A DNA stretch of 64,000 nucleotides from an uncultured Pontibacter sp. (GTDB lineage Bacteria; Bacteroidota; Bacteroidia; Cytophagales; Hymenobacteraceae). Shown piece after piece: positions 9,663-18,383 of this stretch. Both the position numbers and the translations under genes were made by a program. Position 1 is the first letter of the stretch; the number at the start of each line of letters is the position of its first letter. The notes beneath the pieces are model-generated. The model worked only from the letters and a program-made list of their open reading frames with translations, searched no databases and was not told the DNA's origin. Location of the stretch: positions 744,001 to 808,000 of the forward strand of contig NZ_CANMNI010000003.1 of assembly GCF_947499215.1 (NCBI RefSeq), given 5' to 3'.

Positions 9663-9685
9663 GATTTAAACTAACCTGAGCCTAT

Positions 9686-12280
9686 ATGACCTCACACAAC
9701 GCCTTGCGAGCCGATACCAATCTGGAGGCCTTCTCCACCTTGGTTGGCACCCGCTATGAGATGTATAACAGCCTGTTCTCTTCGCTGCCCTTTCACCGGG
9801 TGGAGAAAACGGGCGTGCTGCTTTCGCTGCTCGTGCTGCATGGTGAGGATGGTTATCAGCGCCAGCAGAGTCCGCAGGAGATTATTCAGAGCTTCTTCGA
9901 GCAGTATACCAATTACCGCTCGGAGCAGGAGCAGCATGACCTGCTGTTTCGTTTCGTGCAGTACGCCGAGCGGCAGGTGGTGCTGTTCGATGCGCTGGAG
10001 GAGGCCGCCTTCCGCGACACGCACGACATGCACGGTGCAGGCACCTTGAACCAACTCAGCATTGCGGTGGTGCAGGAGCAGGCGCAGGAACAGCTGGCAC
10101 AAAAGCTGCGGGATTTTGCGGTGCGCATGGTGCTCACGGCGCATCCCACGCAGTTCTACCCGAGCAATGTGCTGGGCATTATCAACGACCTGTCGCAGGC
10201 GCTGGCCACTGACAATACTTCGCAGGCACATTCCTACCTGCGGCAGCTGGGCAAGACGCCCTTCTTCAAGAAAGAGAAACCAACGCCTTATGAAGAAGCC
10301 GTCAGCCTGATCTGGTTTCTGGAGAATGTTTTTTACCGCGCCGCCGGTGGCATTATTTCCTACCTGAATGTGCAGTTTCCGAGTGTCGTACGGCCGGGTT
10401 TCAAACTGATCCGGATGGGTTTCTGGCCCGGAGGTGATCGGGACGGGAATCCTTTTGTAAAGGCGGAAACCACCCTACAAGTGGCGGATGCGCTGCGGGT
10501 TGCCGCCATCAGGGCCTATTACGCCGATGTGCGCCGACTCAGACGCCGCCTGACCTTCAGAGGGGTGGAAGACCTGCTCCGCGAACTGGAAGCCAAGCTC
10601 TATAACAACCTTTTTGTGCCCGACTATACCCTGGACCTGAAGCAGGAGGATATACTCGCCCCGCTTCAGGAGATCAGCAGGCTATTGCTGCAGGAGCACA
10701 ACAGTTTATTCTTGGGCCAAGTCGAGGCGCTGATCACCAGCGTGGAACTCTTTGGCCTGTTCTTCGCGACGCTCGACATCCGGCAGGACTCCTCGGTGCA
10801 CGCGCAGCTCTATGAGGAGCTTTCCCAACGCACCGATCTCCTGCCAAAAAACTACGCACAACTTCCGGACGAAGAGAAAATAAGCGCCCTGCTAGGTATA
10901 GCGGGGAGTCTGGAAAATCGGGAACTGTTCACGGACGAGGAGTTGCTGCAGGATACCTTGGAGACGGTAGCCGCTATCCGGACGATACAGGAGCGCAACG
11001 GGGAGGAGGGATGCCACCGCTACATCATCTCTCACTGCACCAGCGCCCTGAATGTGCTGGAAGTCTATACCTTGTTCCGCTTGGCCGGCTGGCAGCCCGA
11101 TGCGCTCACCGTCGACATTGTGCCGCTCTTCGAAACAATCACGGACCTGCGGCAAGCGGCGCCTGTTATGCGGCAGCTCTATGAAAATAAGGTATACCGG
11201 GAGCACCTGCAACGGCGGGGCGATACCCAAACCATCATGCTCGGCTTCTCTGACGGCACCAAAGACGGCGGCTATCTGATGGCCAACTGGAGCATCTATA
11301 AAGCCAAGGAGGCCCTAACGGAGGTTAGCCGAGAGTATGGGGTCGAGGTGATTTTCTTTGATGGGCGGGGAGGACCACCGGCACGGGGCGGCGGCAAGAC
11401 GCAGCAGTTCTACGCCTCCATGGGCAATAACATCGCCAACAAAGAGATTCAGCTCACCATTCAGGGCCAAACGGTAAGCTCCAACTTTGGTTCGGTGGAT
11501 GCGGCCCGCTTCAATCTGGAGCAGCTCCTGCATGCCGGTATCAGCAACAGTCTGTTCGACCGCAAAAAGCCCACGCTAACCCCAGCCGATGACCAGCTGT
11601 TGCAGGAACTGGCGGAGGTGAGTTTTGATGCCTACACGGAGCTGAAGAACCACCCGGTTTTTTTGGAGTACCTGACTTTTGTGAGCCCATTGCGCTATTA
11701 CGGCGAGGCCAACATTGGCAGCCGTCCCTCGAAGCGCAAAGCCGGCAAGCTGAACTTGGATGATCTGCGTGCCGTGCCTTATGTGGGGGCTTGGAGTCAG
11801 CTGAAACAGAACCTGCCGGGCTACTATGGCGTGGGCAAAGCCTTGGAGGCACTGCATGCGAAAGGGGACTGGCCACGACTGCAGCAGCTCTACAAACACT
11901 CGCTTTTCTTTAAAACCCTGCTCGATAACTGTGAGATGGCGATGAAGAAATGCTTTTTCCCGGTTACGGCCTATTTGGCGGAGCATCCCACCTATGGAGA
12001 GCTCTGGAAGCAGATCTATGAGGAGTTTGAGCGAACTAAAAAGTATGTGCTGCTGCTGGCGGGTGCTGACACGCTGATGGCGGACAAACCCATAGATGAG
12101 CTCTCGATTCAGTTGCGGCAGCGCATCGAGTTACCCCTGATCACGATTCAGCAATATGCCTTAGCTAAGATAAGGAGTCTGGAGGAACAGAACCCGCAGG
12201 ATCAAGGCAAACAGGTATACGAAAAGCTGGTCGTGCGCTGCTCCTTCGGCATCATTAACGCCGAGCGGAACTCTGCCTAA
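9686..12280 (+). CDS. ppc: Phosphoenolpyruvate carboxylase
   Basis: Adds bicarbonate to phosphoenolpyruvate to give oxaloacetate, refilling the TCA cycle in the cytoplasm. The family motifs appear in order: LTAHPTQFYP with the catalytic His near residue 152, GGDRDGNPF near 248, GFSDGTKDGGYL near 518, and the Gly/Arg loop FDGRGGPPARGGG near 558. At 864 residues it is of normal length. The loop reads FFDGRGGPPARGGG rather than the enterobacterial FHGRGGTVGRGGG, a variant I associate with Bacteroidota enzymes. The C-terminal residues do not end in the NTG tail of E. coli PEPC (they read NAERNSA). It follows the AsmA-like gene closely, probably co-transcribed by position rather than function. Confidence 0.93.
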   Translation: MTSHNALRADTNLEAFSTLVGTRYEMYNSLFSSLPFHRVEKTGVLLSLLVLHGEDGYQRQQSPQEIIQSFFEQYTNYRSEQEQHDLLFRFVQYAERQVVLFDALEEAAFRDTHDMHGAGTLNQLSIAVVQEQAQEQLAQKLRDFAVRMVLTAHPTQFYPSNVLGIINDLSQALATDNTSQAHSYLRQLGKTPFFKKEKPTPYEEAVSLIWFLENVFYRAAGGIISYLNVQFPSVVRPGFKLIRMGFWPGGDRDGNPFVKAETTLQVADALRVAAIRAYYADVRRLRRRLTFRGVEDLLRELEAKLYNNLFVPDYTLDLKQEDILAPLQEISRLLLQEHNSLFLGQVEALITSVELFGLFFATLDIRQDSSVHAQLYEELSQRTDLLPKNYAQLPDEEKISALLGIAGSLENRELFTDEELLQDTLETVAAIRTIQERNGEEGCHRYIISHCTSALNVLEVYTLFRLAGWQPDALTVDIVPLFETITDLRQAAPVMRQLYENKVYREHLQRRGDTQTIMLGFSDGTKDGGYLMANWSIYKAKEALTEVSREYGVEVIFFDGRGGPPARGGGKTQQFYASMGNNIANKEIQLTIQGQTVSSNFGSVDAARFNLEQLLHAGISNSLFDRKKPTLTPADDQLLQELAEVSFDAYTELKNHPVFLEYLTFVSPLRYYGEANIGSRPSKRKAGKLNLDDLRAVPYVGAWSQLKQNLPGYYGVGKALEALHAKGDWPRLQQLYKHSLFFKTLLDNCEMAMKKCFFPVTAYLAEHPTYGELWKQIYEEFERTKKYVLLLAGADTLMADKPIDELSIQLRQRIELPLITIQQYALAKIRSLEEQNPQDQGKQVYEKLVVRCSFGIINAERNSA

Positions 12281-12648
12281 TGGGTAGAATCATTTCATTC
12301 TCGCGAATTCTCCTCTTGAGGGCAGGGTGGTTTATTCCCCAAGGCTATCCCCTTGAGGACAAGTGAGAACGTGAGTTCGAAACTTGCGACCAAGGGTCAA
12401 TAGGGGTGTATATTCGGAGTTCAATTGCCAATAATCGGCAAATATTAAATTCACCCGCAACTGTAACACCCCTCTGCGCTCCCCTCAAGGGGAGAATTTG
12501 CAAGAGTGAAACGGCCCTGCGCTCGATCGGACTTCAAGCATGCTTAAAATTATGCTCTTATAATCAGTGTTTTACGGCACTTTTAACATCGATTAAACGT
12601 ACAAAGGACTACCAATTAATCCTTTTTTAGCACAATCAATTTTGGGTG
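12281..12648. other. Intergenic region after ppc
   Basis: No convincing gene. It contains the MITE-like inverted repeat at 12306-12498. The final 150 bases are AT-richer and probably hold the promoter of the penicillin-binding protein, but no TAnnTTTG match was found. Confidence 0.5.
12306..12498. repeat. Degenerate MITE-like inverted repeat
   Basis: The left arm (12306-12333) begins AATTCTCCTCTTGAGGG and the right arm (12465-12498), read in reverse complement, begins AATTCTCCCCTTGAGGGG. Both continue into CAG-GGGTG-TT-like sequence. The arms are imperfect and enclose about 130 bases without an open frame. The right arm itself contains a tight hairpin (12479-12494, 7-base stem, 2-base loop). 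No target-site duplication is evident, so this may be an old non-autonomous element or a dispersed intergenic repeat. Confidence 0.45.
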
Positions 12649-15600
12649 ATGGTAGTCAGCAATTACCGTCCCACACACACGGTCAGTCAAGAGAGAAAGC
12701 GTGGGACCATCCTGATATGGGTGCTCTTCGGAATGCTACTCGTCGTAATAGGAGTTGTAGTCGCTGCCGTGGTTTATGAAGCCCGTACTTCCCGTTTACA
12801 AGCACGTGAACTTTCACGATTTGCCGCTACGCTTACCTATCAGGTTGAGCCCGGTGCGAGTGATGCGATCATCTACCCAAAACACGGTCCCTTTGATACC
12901 CGGCTCGGCTATGCGCAACTGCCTCAACTGATCGACCGGGCGCAGGCACGCGGGATGGAGGTCATGCAGCAGGCCCGCTTTTCGGAGGCCCTTCTCAACT
13001 ATACCTCTCAAGGATACTTTGCGCCGTACCCCGAGAAAACACAGGCCGGTCTGCGCATCGTCGATTACAACGGCAGGCCCGTCTACGACTTCCAATACCC
13101 GCGGCGTCTATACGCCAGCTACGAGGCCATTCCGTCGCTGATCACCTCGTCGCTTTTGTTTATCGAGAACCGGGAGCTGCTGGCTGCGGACAGGCCTTTT
13201 ATGAACCCTGCTGTTGACTGGTTGCGCTTTACGAAGGCCAGTCTGCACATGGCCGCCAACAGGGCGGGGCTGGATTACCAGACCATGGGCGCCAGCACCC
13301 TCGCCACCCAGATCGAGAAATACCGCCACTCCCCGGCGGGTATAACTGAAAGTCCACGGGCAAAGCTGCAGCAGATGGCCTCGGCCAGTGTGCGCGCCTA
13401 CCAGTCGGGGCCCGAAACGCTGCCCGCCCGTCAGGCGCTGGTGCTGACCTATGTGAACACGTTGCCGCTTTACGGAGCGCCCGGCTACGGCGAGGTGCAT
13501 GGATTGGGGGATGGACTCTGGGTGTGGTTCGGCACGCGCTTCGATCAGGTGAACCGGCTGCTGAGCCTGCCGGTGGCCGCGGATGACACGCTGCTGGCAC
13601 AGGGGCAGGCGCTCCGGCAGGTGCTTTCGCTGTTCATCGCCCAGCGACGACCCGCTTATTTCCTGAGTCCGAGAGGACGCGTAGAGCTGAGCGAAATGAC
13701 AGCCAGTTACCTGCGCCTGCTGGCTTCCAACGGGCACATCAGTCCGGAGCTTCGGGATGCGGGTCTGCAGCGGGAGGTGACATTCCGTGACTTTGAGGCA
13801 GCCCCCATCACCGTGCCGATGGATACCGACAAAGGATCGCTGATGGTGCGTACCCATCTGGCGGGTATGCTGGGTAAATCGCTCTACGACCTCGACCGGC
13901 TGGATATGGGTGCGACCACCACACTGGAGCACGAACTACAGGGGCAGGTGAGCGATTACCTAAAACGCTTGAATGATCCGGCATTTGCCAAAAGCGTGGG
14001 CCTCTTTGGTGAGCGCCTGCTGGCTTCGAAGCGAACAGAAGAGGTGCGCTACAGCTTTACCTTGTATGAGCGCACACCGCAGGGCAACGTGGTGCGCGTG
14101 CAGACCGACAACACCGACCAGCCCTTCGATCTGAACGAGGGCAGCAAATTGGAACTGGGCTCTACGGCCAAGCTGCGCATGCTGGTCACCTACCTCGATA
14201 TCATCGCCGAGATACACGCCCGCCACGCCGGACAGTCCGTGCCTGACTTGCGACAGGCTTTGGCGGAATCGCAGGACAACCTGAGTCGCTGGACCCAGCG
14301 CTACCTGCTGCAGGCAAAAGACAAGAGCCTGCCTGCCACGCTCCACGCCGCGCTGGAACGCCGCTACTCGGCCAGTACGTATGAGCGCTTTTTTACTGGT
14401 GGGGGCATGCACACCTTCCACAACTTCAGCGACACAGAAAACGGCAAGAACCCAACCGTGCACGAGGCTTTCCTGAAATCGATCAACCTTCCATTTGTCA
14501 GGCTGACGCGCGACATCATCCGGTATAACATACAGCAACGAACCGGAGGCAGCGCCGCAATGCTAGGCAACGCATCGGACCCGCGCCGCCGCGAGTACCT
14601 GACCCGCTACGCCGACCGGGAAGGACAGGTATACCTGCTGCGTTTTTGGCACAAGTACAAAGGCAAGACGGAGGCAGAACGCTACGAGACCCTCCTCAAA
14701 AGCATGCGCCTCAACTCGGTCCGATTTGCCACTGTGCATCGTTTTCTATACCCCGAAACCGACTCAGTCCGTTTTGTTCAGTTGATGCGGCAGCGCGTGC
14801 CTTGGGAAAAGAAACTGAAGCAAAAGCGCATTATGGAGCTGTACCACCAGTTTGGGCCCGAGGCCTTTGACCTGAACGACCAAGGCTATATTTCGCGCGT
14901 GCACCCACTGGAACTTTGGACACTACAATACCTACAGGAACACCCCGAGGCTAATTGGCCAGAGGTGGTGGCCGCCAGCCAAGACACCCGGCAGGAGGTA
15001 TACAAGTGGCTGTTCCGGTCACGGCACAAGAGCGCCCGCGACTCGCGCATCCGCACCATGCTCGAGCTGGACGCCTTTGCCGACCTACAGCAGCGCTGGC
15101 AAAAACTCGGCTATCCGTTTCAGCAGCTGGTGCCCTCGCTGGCCACGGCCCTCGGCTCTTCCGGCGACCGCCCCGAGGCGCTGGCCGAGCTGATGGGTAT
15201 TATCCTGAACGATGGTGTGCGGTATAAGACACGCCGCATTAAGGAACTGCATTTCGGCACACAGACGCCCTATGAAACCGGTTTGAAATGGCAGACTCAG
15301 GAAGGAGAGCAGGTGCTGCCGCCGGAAGTGGCCGCCCTCGTGCGGGAAACGCTGCTGCAGGTAGTTGCTAAAGGTACCGCACGTCGCCTGCAGGGCGGTT
15401 TGCCGGCTAGCGAAGGAAACACGTTGCAACTGGGCGGCAAGACCGGCACGGGCGATAACCGGGTGGTGACGATGAACAGGAGCGGACAGCGACTCACATC
15501 GCGCACTATTAACCGCACGGCCACCTTCGTGTTTTTTGTAGGTGATAACCACTTCGGCACGCTCACTGCTTTTGTACCCGGACGAGAGGCCGCCGATTTT

Positions 15601-15807
15601 CATTTTACCTCTTCGCTGCCAGTGCAGGTGTTGCGCGGCATGGCGCCGATCTTAGCACCCTACCTAGAGCCGGCCGACAGCACGCAGCTGGTCACTCCGC
15701 AGAATCCTGAGCGCACTAAAATCAAAAATTATGCAATGGAGTATACTATAAGTGAAACTGTTTCAGATAACAGGTCGAACTTATTGAACGCGGACCCCTC
15801 GCTCTAA
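12649..15807 (+). CDS. Divergent class A penicillin-binding protein (GT51 plus transpeptidase)
   Basis: A 1052-residue inner-membrane protein with a short cytoplasmic tail, one helix (about residues 24-46), a GT51-type domain and a transpeptidase domain. GT51 traces are FIENRELL near 170 and GASTLATQIEK near 220 (canonical GGSTITQQ). Transpeptidase motifs are all readable: GSTAK near 503 (SxxK), KSIN near 611 (SxN) and GGKTGTGDN near 929 (KTG). The protein is longer than ordinary PBP1 enzymes, with an insertion between SxN and KTG. It should polymerise and cross-link peptidoglycan; how active the altered GT domain is cannot be judged here. A GTG at 12646 directly precedes the chosen ATG. The next gene starts 27 bases downstream. 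Confidence 0.82.
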   Translation: MVVSNYRPTHTVSQERKRGTILIWVLFGMLLVVIGVVVAAVVYEARTSRLQARELSRFAATLTYQVEPGASDAIIYPKHGPFDTRLGYAQLPQLIDRAQARGMEVMQQARFSEALLNYTSQGYFAPYPEKTQAGLRIVDYNGRPVYDFQYPRRLYASYEAIPSLITSSLLFIENRELLAADRPFMNPAVDWLRFTKASLHMAANRAGLDYQTMGASTLATQIEKYRHSPAGITESPRAKLQQMASASVRAYQSGPETLPARQALVLTYVNTLPLYGAPGYGEVHGLGDGLWVWFGTRFDQVNRLLSLPVAADDTLLAQGQALRQVLSLFIAQRRPAYFLSPRGRVELSEMTASYLRLLASNGHISPELRDAGLQREVTFRDFEAAPITVPMDTDKGSLMVRTHLAGMLGKSLYDLDRLDMGATTTLEHELQGQVSDYLKRLNDPAFAKSVGLFGERLLASKRTEEVRYSFTLYERTPQGNVVRVQTDNTDQPFDLNEGSKLELGSTAKLRMLVTYLDIIAEIHARHAGQSVPDLRQALAESQDNLSRWTQRYLLQAKDKSLPATLHAALERRYSASTYERFFTGGGMHTFHNFSDTENGKNPTVHEAFLKSINLPFVRLTRDIIRYNIQQRTGGSAAMLGNASDPRRREYLTRYADREGQVYLLRFWHKYKGKTEAERYETLLKSMRLNSVRFATVHRFLYPETDSVRFVQLMRQRVPWEKKLKQKRIMELYHQFGPEAFDLNDQGYISRVHPLELWTLQYLQEHPEANWPEVVAASQDTRQEVYKWLFRSRHKSARDSRIRTMLELDAFADLQQRWQKLGYPFQQLVPSLATALGSSGDRPEALAELMGIILNDGVRYKTRRIKELHFGTQTPYETGLKWQTQEGEQVLPPEVAALVRETLLQVVAKGTARRLQGGLPASEGNTLQLGGKTGTGDNRVVTMNRSGQRLTSRTINRTATFVFFVGDNHFGTLTAFVPGREAADFHFTSSLPVQVLRGMAPILAPYLEPADSTQLVTPQNPERTKIKNYAMEYTISETVSDNRSNLLNADPSL

Positions 15808-15834
15808 AGATTGGGGGCAGATAACCGGATTGAA

Positions 15835-17163
15835 ATGAGATACTCCTACCGAAGAGGGTTTTCATGGCTGCTGCTTTTTACCGTACTGGCTCTTGTTCCG
15901 CTGGGCATTGCTTTGGTGGGGCCTATACCTGCCGCCAGATCCTTCTGGATTGAGTTGGGGGTAGCCTTGGGCTTTATCGCCTTGGCTATTTTTGGTCTGC
16001 AGTTCCTCTTTTCAGGTCGCTTCCACTGGATCGCCCCCACCTTCGGCATGGATAACATCATCCACTTCCACCGGAAGATGGGGATCATTGCTTTTTTCTT
16101 CATTCTGGCCCACCCGATCATTCTCATTCTCGCTGACACGGAATTTCTGCTGTACTTTGATCCGCGTGTTAACCTTCTCCGTGCCATCGCGCTCAGCTAC
16201 GTTTCGGTGGCCTTGATTGGCATCACGGTGACGAGCATCTGGCGCATGGCCTTTAAGCTGAGCTACGAGAAGTGGCGACTCCTGCACGGTTTCCTGTCGC
16301 TCTCCATCGTGTTTGTTGGCGTGGTGCATTCCATACAAGTGTCACATTACATGGACCCGCTCTGGAAAAAAATTGCGCTGGCCGCTTTGATGGGAGCCTG
16401 TATGTACCTCGTGCTCCACACAAGGCTTGTCAGGCCTTGGCTCAACCGCAAAAAGCCGTACCGGGTTACCAAGGTGAACGATGAGCGCGACGAATGCTGG
16501 ACCCTCACCCTGAAACCGGAGTCGGGGAGGAAGATGGCTTTCAAGCCCGGGCAGTTTGCGTGGATCACCGTGAATGAAAGTCCCTTTTCCCTGCAACAGC
16601 ACCCTTTTTCATTTGCCTCCAGCGCCCGTGCCGAAACCATCAGTTTCACGGCAAAAGAGTCCGGCGACTTCACTTCCACCTTTAAAGAGATACCTGTAGG
16701 TGCTAAGGTATACCTGGAAGGGCCCTTTGGTTCGTTCACGCCTGAGCCGGATAGTCACTTGTTTCTGGTGATGGGCGGTATAGGTATAACGCCGGGCATG
16801 AGCATGCTGCGGACTATGCGCGACGATAAGGATCCCCGCAAGGCCATTTTGCTGTATGCGAGTAAGAAATGGAAGGATGTGACCTTCCGGGAGGAGCTAA
16901 CTGAAATCAGCAAAGAGATAGACCTTCGTATAATTCATGTAATAGAAGACGTGCCGGATGAGGAGGAGCTGCCGGAAGACGTAGACGGGGAAGGTGGGCG
17001 CATTGATGAGGAAATGCTTGCCAAATACCTGCCCGAACACCCGGAGAAATACATGTACTTTATCTGCGGTCCGGGCCCTTTGATGGATGTGGTGGAAATT
17101 GGACTGAACAATTTGGGTATAGACTGGCGCCGCATCTACTCAGAGCGCTTTGAAATAGTGTAA
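15835..17163 (+). CDS. Ferric reductase-like transmembrane flavoprotein oxidoreductase
   Basis: The N-terminal half has about six hydrophobic helices with histidines suited to heme binding (IIHFHRKMG, LAHPIIL, RLLHGFLSL, VVHSIQV). The C-terminal half is a ferredoxin-NADP reductase module: HPFSFAS for FAD near residue 255, GGIGITPGMSML for NAD(P)H near 315, and CGPGPLM near 415. This matches the ferric-reductase/NADPH-oxidase-like family that moves electrons across the inner membrane. Electron acceptor and physiological role are unknown. I chose ATG 15835 (442 residues); an upstream TTG at 15811 is possible but less likely. Confidence 0.85.
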   Translation: MRYSYRRGFSWLLLFTVLALVPLGIALVGPIPAARSFWIELGVALGFIALAIFGLQFLFSGRFHWIAPTFGMDNIIHFHRKMGIIAFFFILAHPIILILADTEFLLYFDPRVNLLRAIALSYVSVALIGITVTSIWRMAFKLSYEKWRLLHGFLSLSIVFVGVVHSIQVSHYMDPLWKKIALAALMGACMYLVLHTRLVRPWLNRKKPYRVTKVNDERDECWTLTLKPESGRKMAFKPGQFAWITVNESPFSLQQHPFSFASSARAETISFTAKESGDFTSTFKEIPVGAKVYLEGPFGSFTPEPDSHLFLVMGGIGITPGMSMLRTMRDDKDPRKAILLYASKKWKDVTFREELTEISKEIDLRIIHVIEDVPDEEELPEDVDGEGGRIDEEMLAKYLPEHPEKYMYFICGPGPLMDVVEIGLNNLGIDWRRIYSERFEIV

Positions 17164-17180
17164 TTAGCATAAAAAAGCCC

Positions 17181-17291
17181 ATGACGGAAAAAAACAGAAA
17201 GCTTCTTTACAAGATCATCAGCCGGCTGGGTGAAGTGGTAGGCCTCGTGCTGCTGCTGGCGGCTGTTCTGTTCGCTTCGAGAGGGCTATGA
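17181..17291 (+). CDS. 36-residue single-pass membrane microprotein
   Basis: ATG at 17181 begins MTEKNRKLLYKIISRLGEV followed by a strongly hydrophobic Leu/Val/Ala helix and a short RGL end. It sits 17 bases after the flavoprotein stop and 22 bases before the STAS-like gene, filling the gap in the same direction. The positively charged N-terminus and single helix favour a real small membrane protein. Its family is unknown, and chance cannot be excluded at this length. Confidence 0.5.
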   Translation: MTEKNRKLLYKIISRLGEVVGLVLLLAAVLFASRGL

Positions 17292-17313
17292 TGAACCAAA
17301 AACATAATAAGCT

Positions 17314-17688
17314 ATGATCAAAAAAATAGACATTGGACACCCAAACGTGCTGGCTTTCAGAGTAGAAGGCGAACTGGACGTGCAGGACATGAAAGCTTCG
17401 CAGGAAGTCATTAAACCGGAGCTGGAATCGGATGCGCCCTTTAACCTATACTTAGAGATGGCAGCCACGGAAGGGGTGGAGCCCGCCGCCATTCAGGAGC
17501 GGGTGCGTTTTATTTTGTCGAATTTCAGCGATGTGATGAGCAAAGTGAAAAAGATCGCCATCGTGACAGACAAAAGCTGGCTGCAGCACCTTATGTCCGG
17601 TGTTTTCACGGTTGTAACGTCCATTGAGCAGCGTTCTTTCTCCTTCGACGAAGCAGATGCGGCCCGCCGGTGGGTGGCTTCGCACTAG
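17314..17688 (+). CDS. SpoIIAA-like (STAS/SEC14-type) protein
   Basis: A 124-residue soluble protein matching the SpoIIAA-like family: an N-terminal strand pair (VLAFRVEGEL), the LYLEMA strand, a helix, KIAIVTDKSW and a C-terminal helix ending DEADAARRWV. Family members have a STAS-type fold and are usually lone genes of unknown function; a partner-switching role is not shown. The next gene is convergent, with stops only three bases apart and no terminator between. Confidence 0.75.
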   Translation: MIKKIDIGHPNVLAFRVEGELDVQDMKASQEVIKPELESDAPFNLYLEMAATEGVEPAAIQERVRFILSNFSDVMSKVKKIAIVTDKSWLQHLMSGVFTVVTSIEQRSFSFDEADAARRWVASH

Positions 17689-17691
17689 TAA

Positions 17692-18246
17692 TTAAACACG
17701 GCAGATCTTACTCCCCATCTTCAAATCAAACTCCTCTTCAGAGCTGGTGTTGGTGAGCTCGAGTGCCTTCACCGAAAGTCGGGCGCAGGCATCGGCATCG
17801 GAAGCGGCGCGGTGGTGCAGGAAGTCGATGCGGTGCATGTTGCAGAGCGTTTTGAGATCGTATTTGTGTATGCCTTTCCAGATGTTCTTGGAGAACTTCA
17901 GGCTGCAGGCATAGCGCGCCTGCGGCAGCGGAATGCTGTATGTGGCAAGTGTCTTGCGCAGCACGCTCATGTCGAAGCTGGCATTGTGGGCGATCAGCAG
18001 CTGTCCCTCTAGGTATGGCTTTAGCACCGGCCACAGCTCTCTGAAATCAGGCTGGTCTTTTACGTCGGCAGGTCGGATGCCGTGTACGGCAATGTTGAAA
18101 GAATTGAAATTCGGGTAGTACAAAGGCTTAATCAGCCACGACTTTGTTTCTACAATCCGTCTGTCCCTCACCACAGTTATACCTATCTCACAAGGGCTGT
18201 CGCGCTGCGGTGTGGCTGTCTCAAAGTCAAGTGCAATAAAATCCAT
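17692..18246 (-). CDS. DEDDh 3'-5' exonuclease (DNA polymerase III epsilon-like)
   Basis: The exonuclease motifs are in order: LDFET (Asp7, Glu9), HNASFD around residues 100-105, and the His/Asp motif HHRAASDADA around 150-159. At 184 residues it is a stand-alone exonuclease domain, shorter than full polymerase epsilon subunits. It would remove nucleotides from 3' ends in repair or proofreading; the exact substrate is not evident. A second DEDDh domain occurs in the fused nuclease at 61250-62659. Confidence 0.88.
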   Translation of the reverse strand: MDFIALDFETATPQRDSPCEIGITVVRDRRIVETKSWLIKPLYYPNFNSFNIAVHGIRPADVKDQPDFRELWPVLKPYLEGQLLIAHNASFDMSVLRKTLATYSIPLPQARYACSLKFSKNIWKGIHKYDLKTLCNMHRIDFLHHRAASDADACARLSVKALELTNTSSEEEFDLKMGSKICRV

Positions 18247-18383
18247 GCTGCAAGTTAGGACTTAATCAGTAAATGTCATAAACCACAGGTTGCTATAGGA
18301 GGCCGTTACGTAGCCATGCTTGGTAAAGCTGCGTTAATAACTATTCAAAAGCTCAACAGCAATCAAAAAAAGAAAAAACACTT

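Noticed and set aside
12479..12494. Hairpin CTCCCCT-CA-AGGGGAG as ppc terminator
   Set aside because: It is about 200 bases after the stop, has no T-run and is better explained as part of the MITE-like arm.
12406..12630. 74-codon open frame between ppc and the penicillin-binding protein
   Set aside because: It runs across the inverted repeat and has no conserved-looking segment.
13108..13932. Minus-strand open frame (274 codons) opposite the penicillin-binding protein
   Set aside because: Antisense to a gene with recognised motifs and without any family resemblance.
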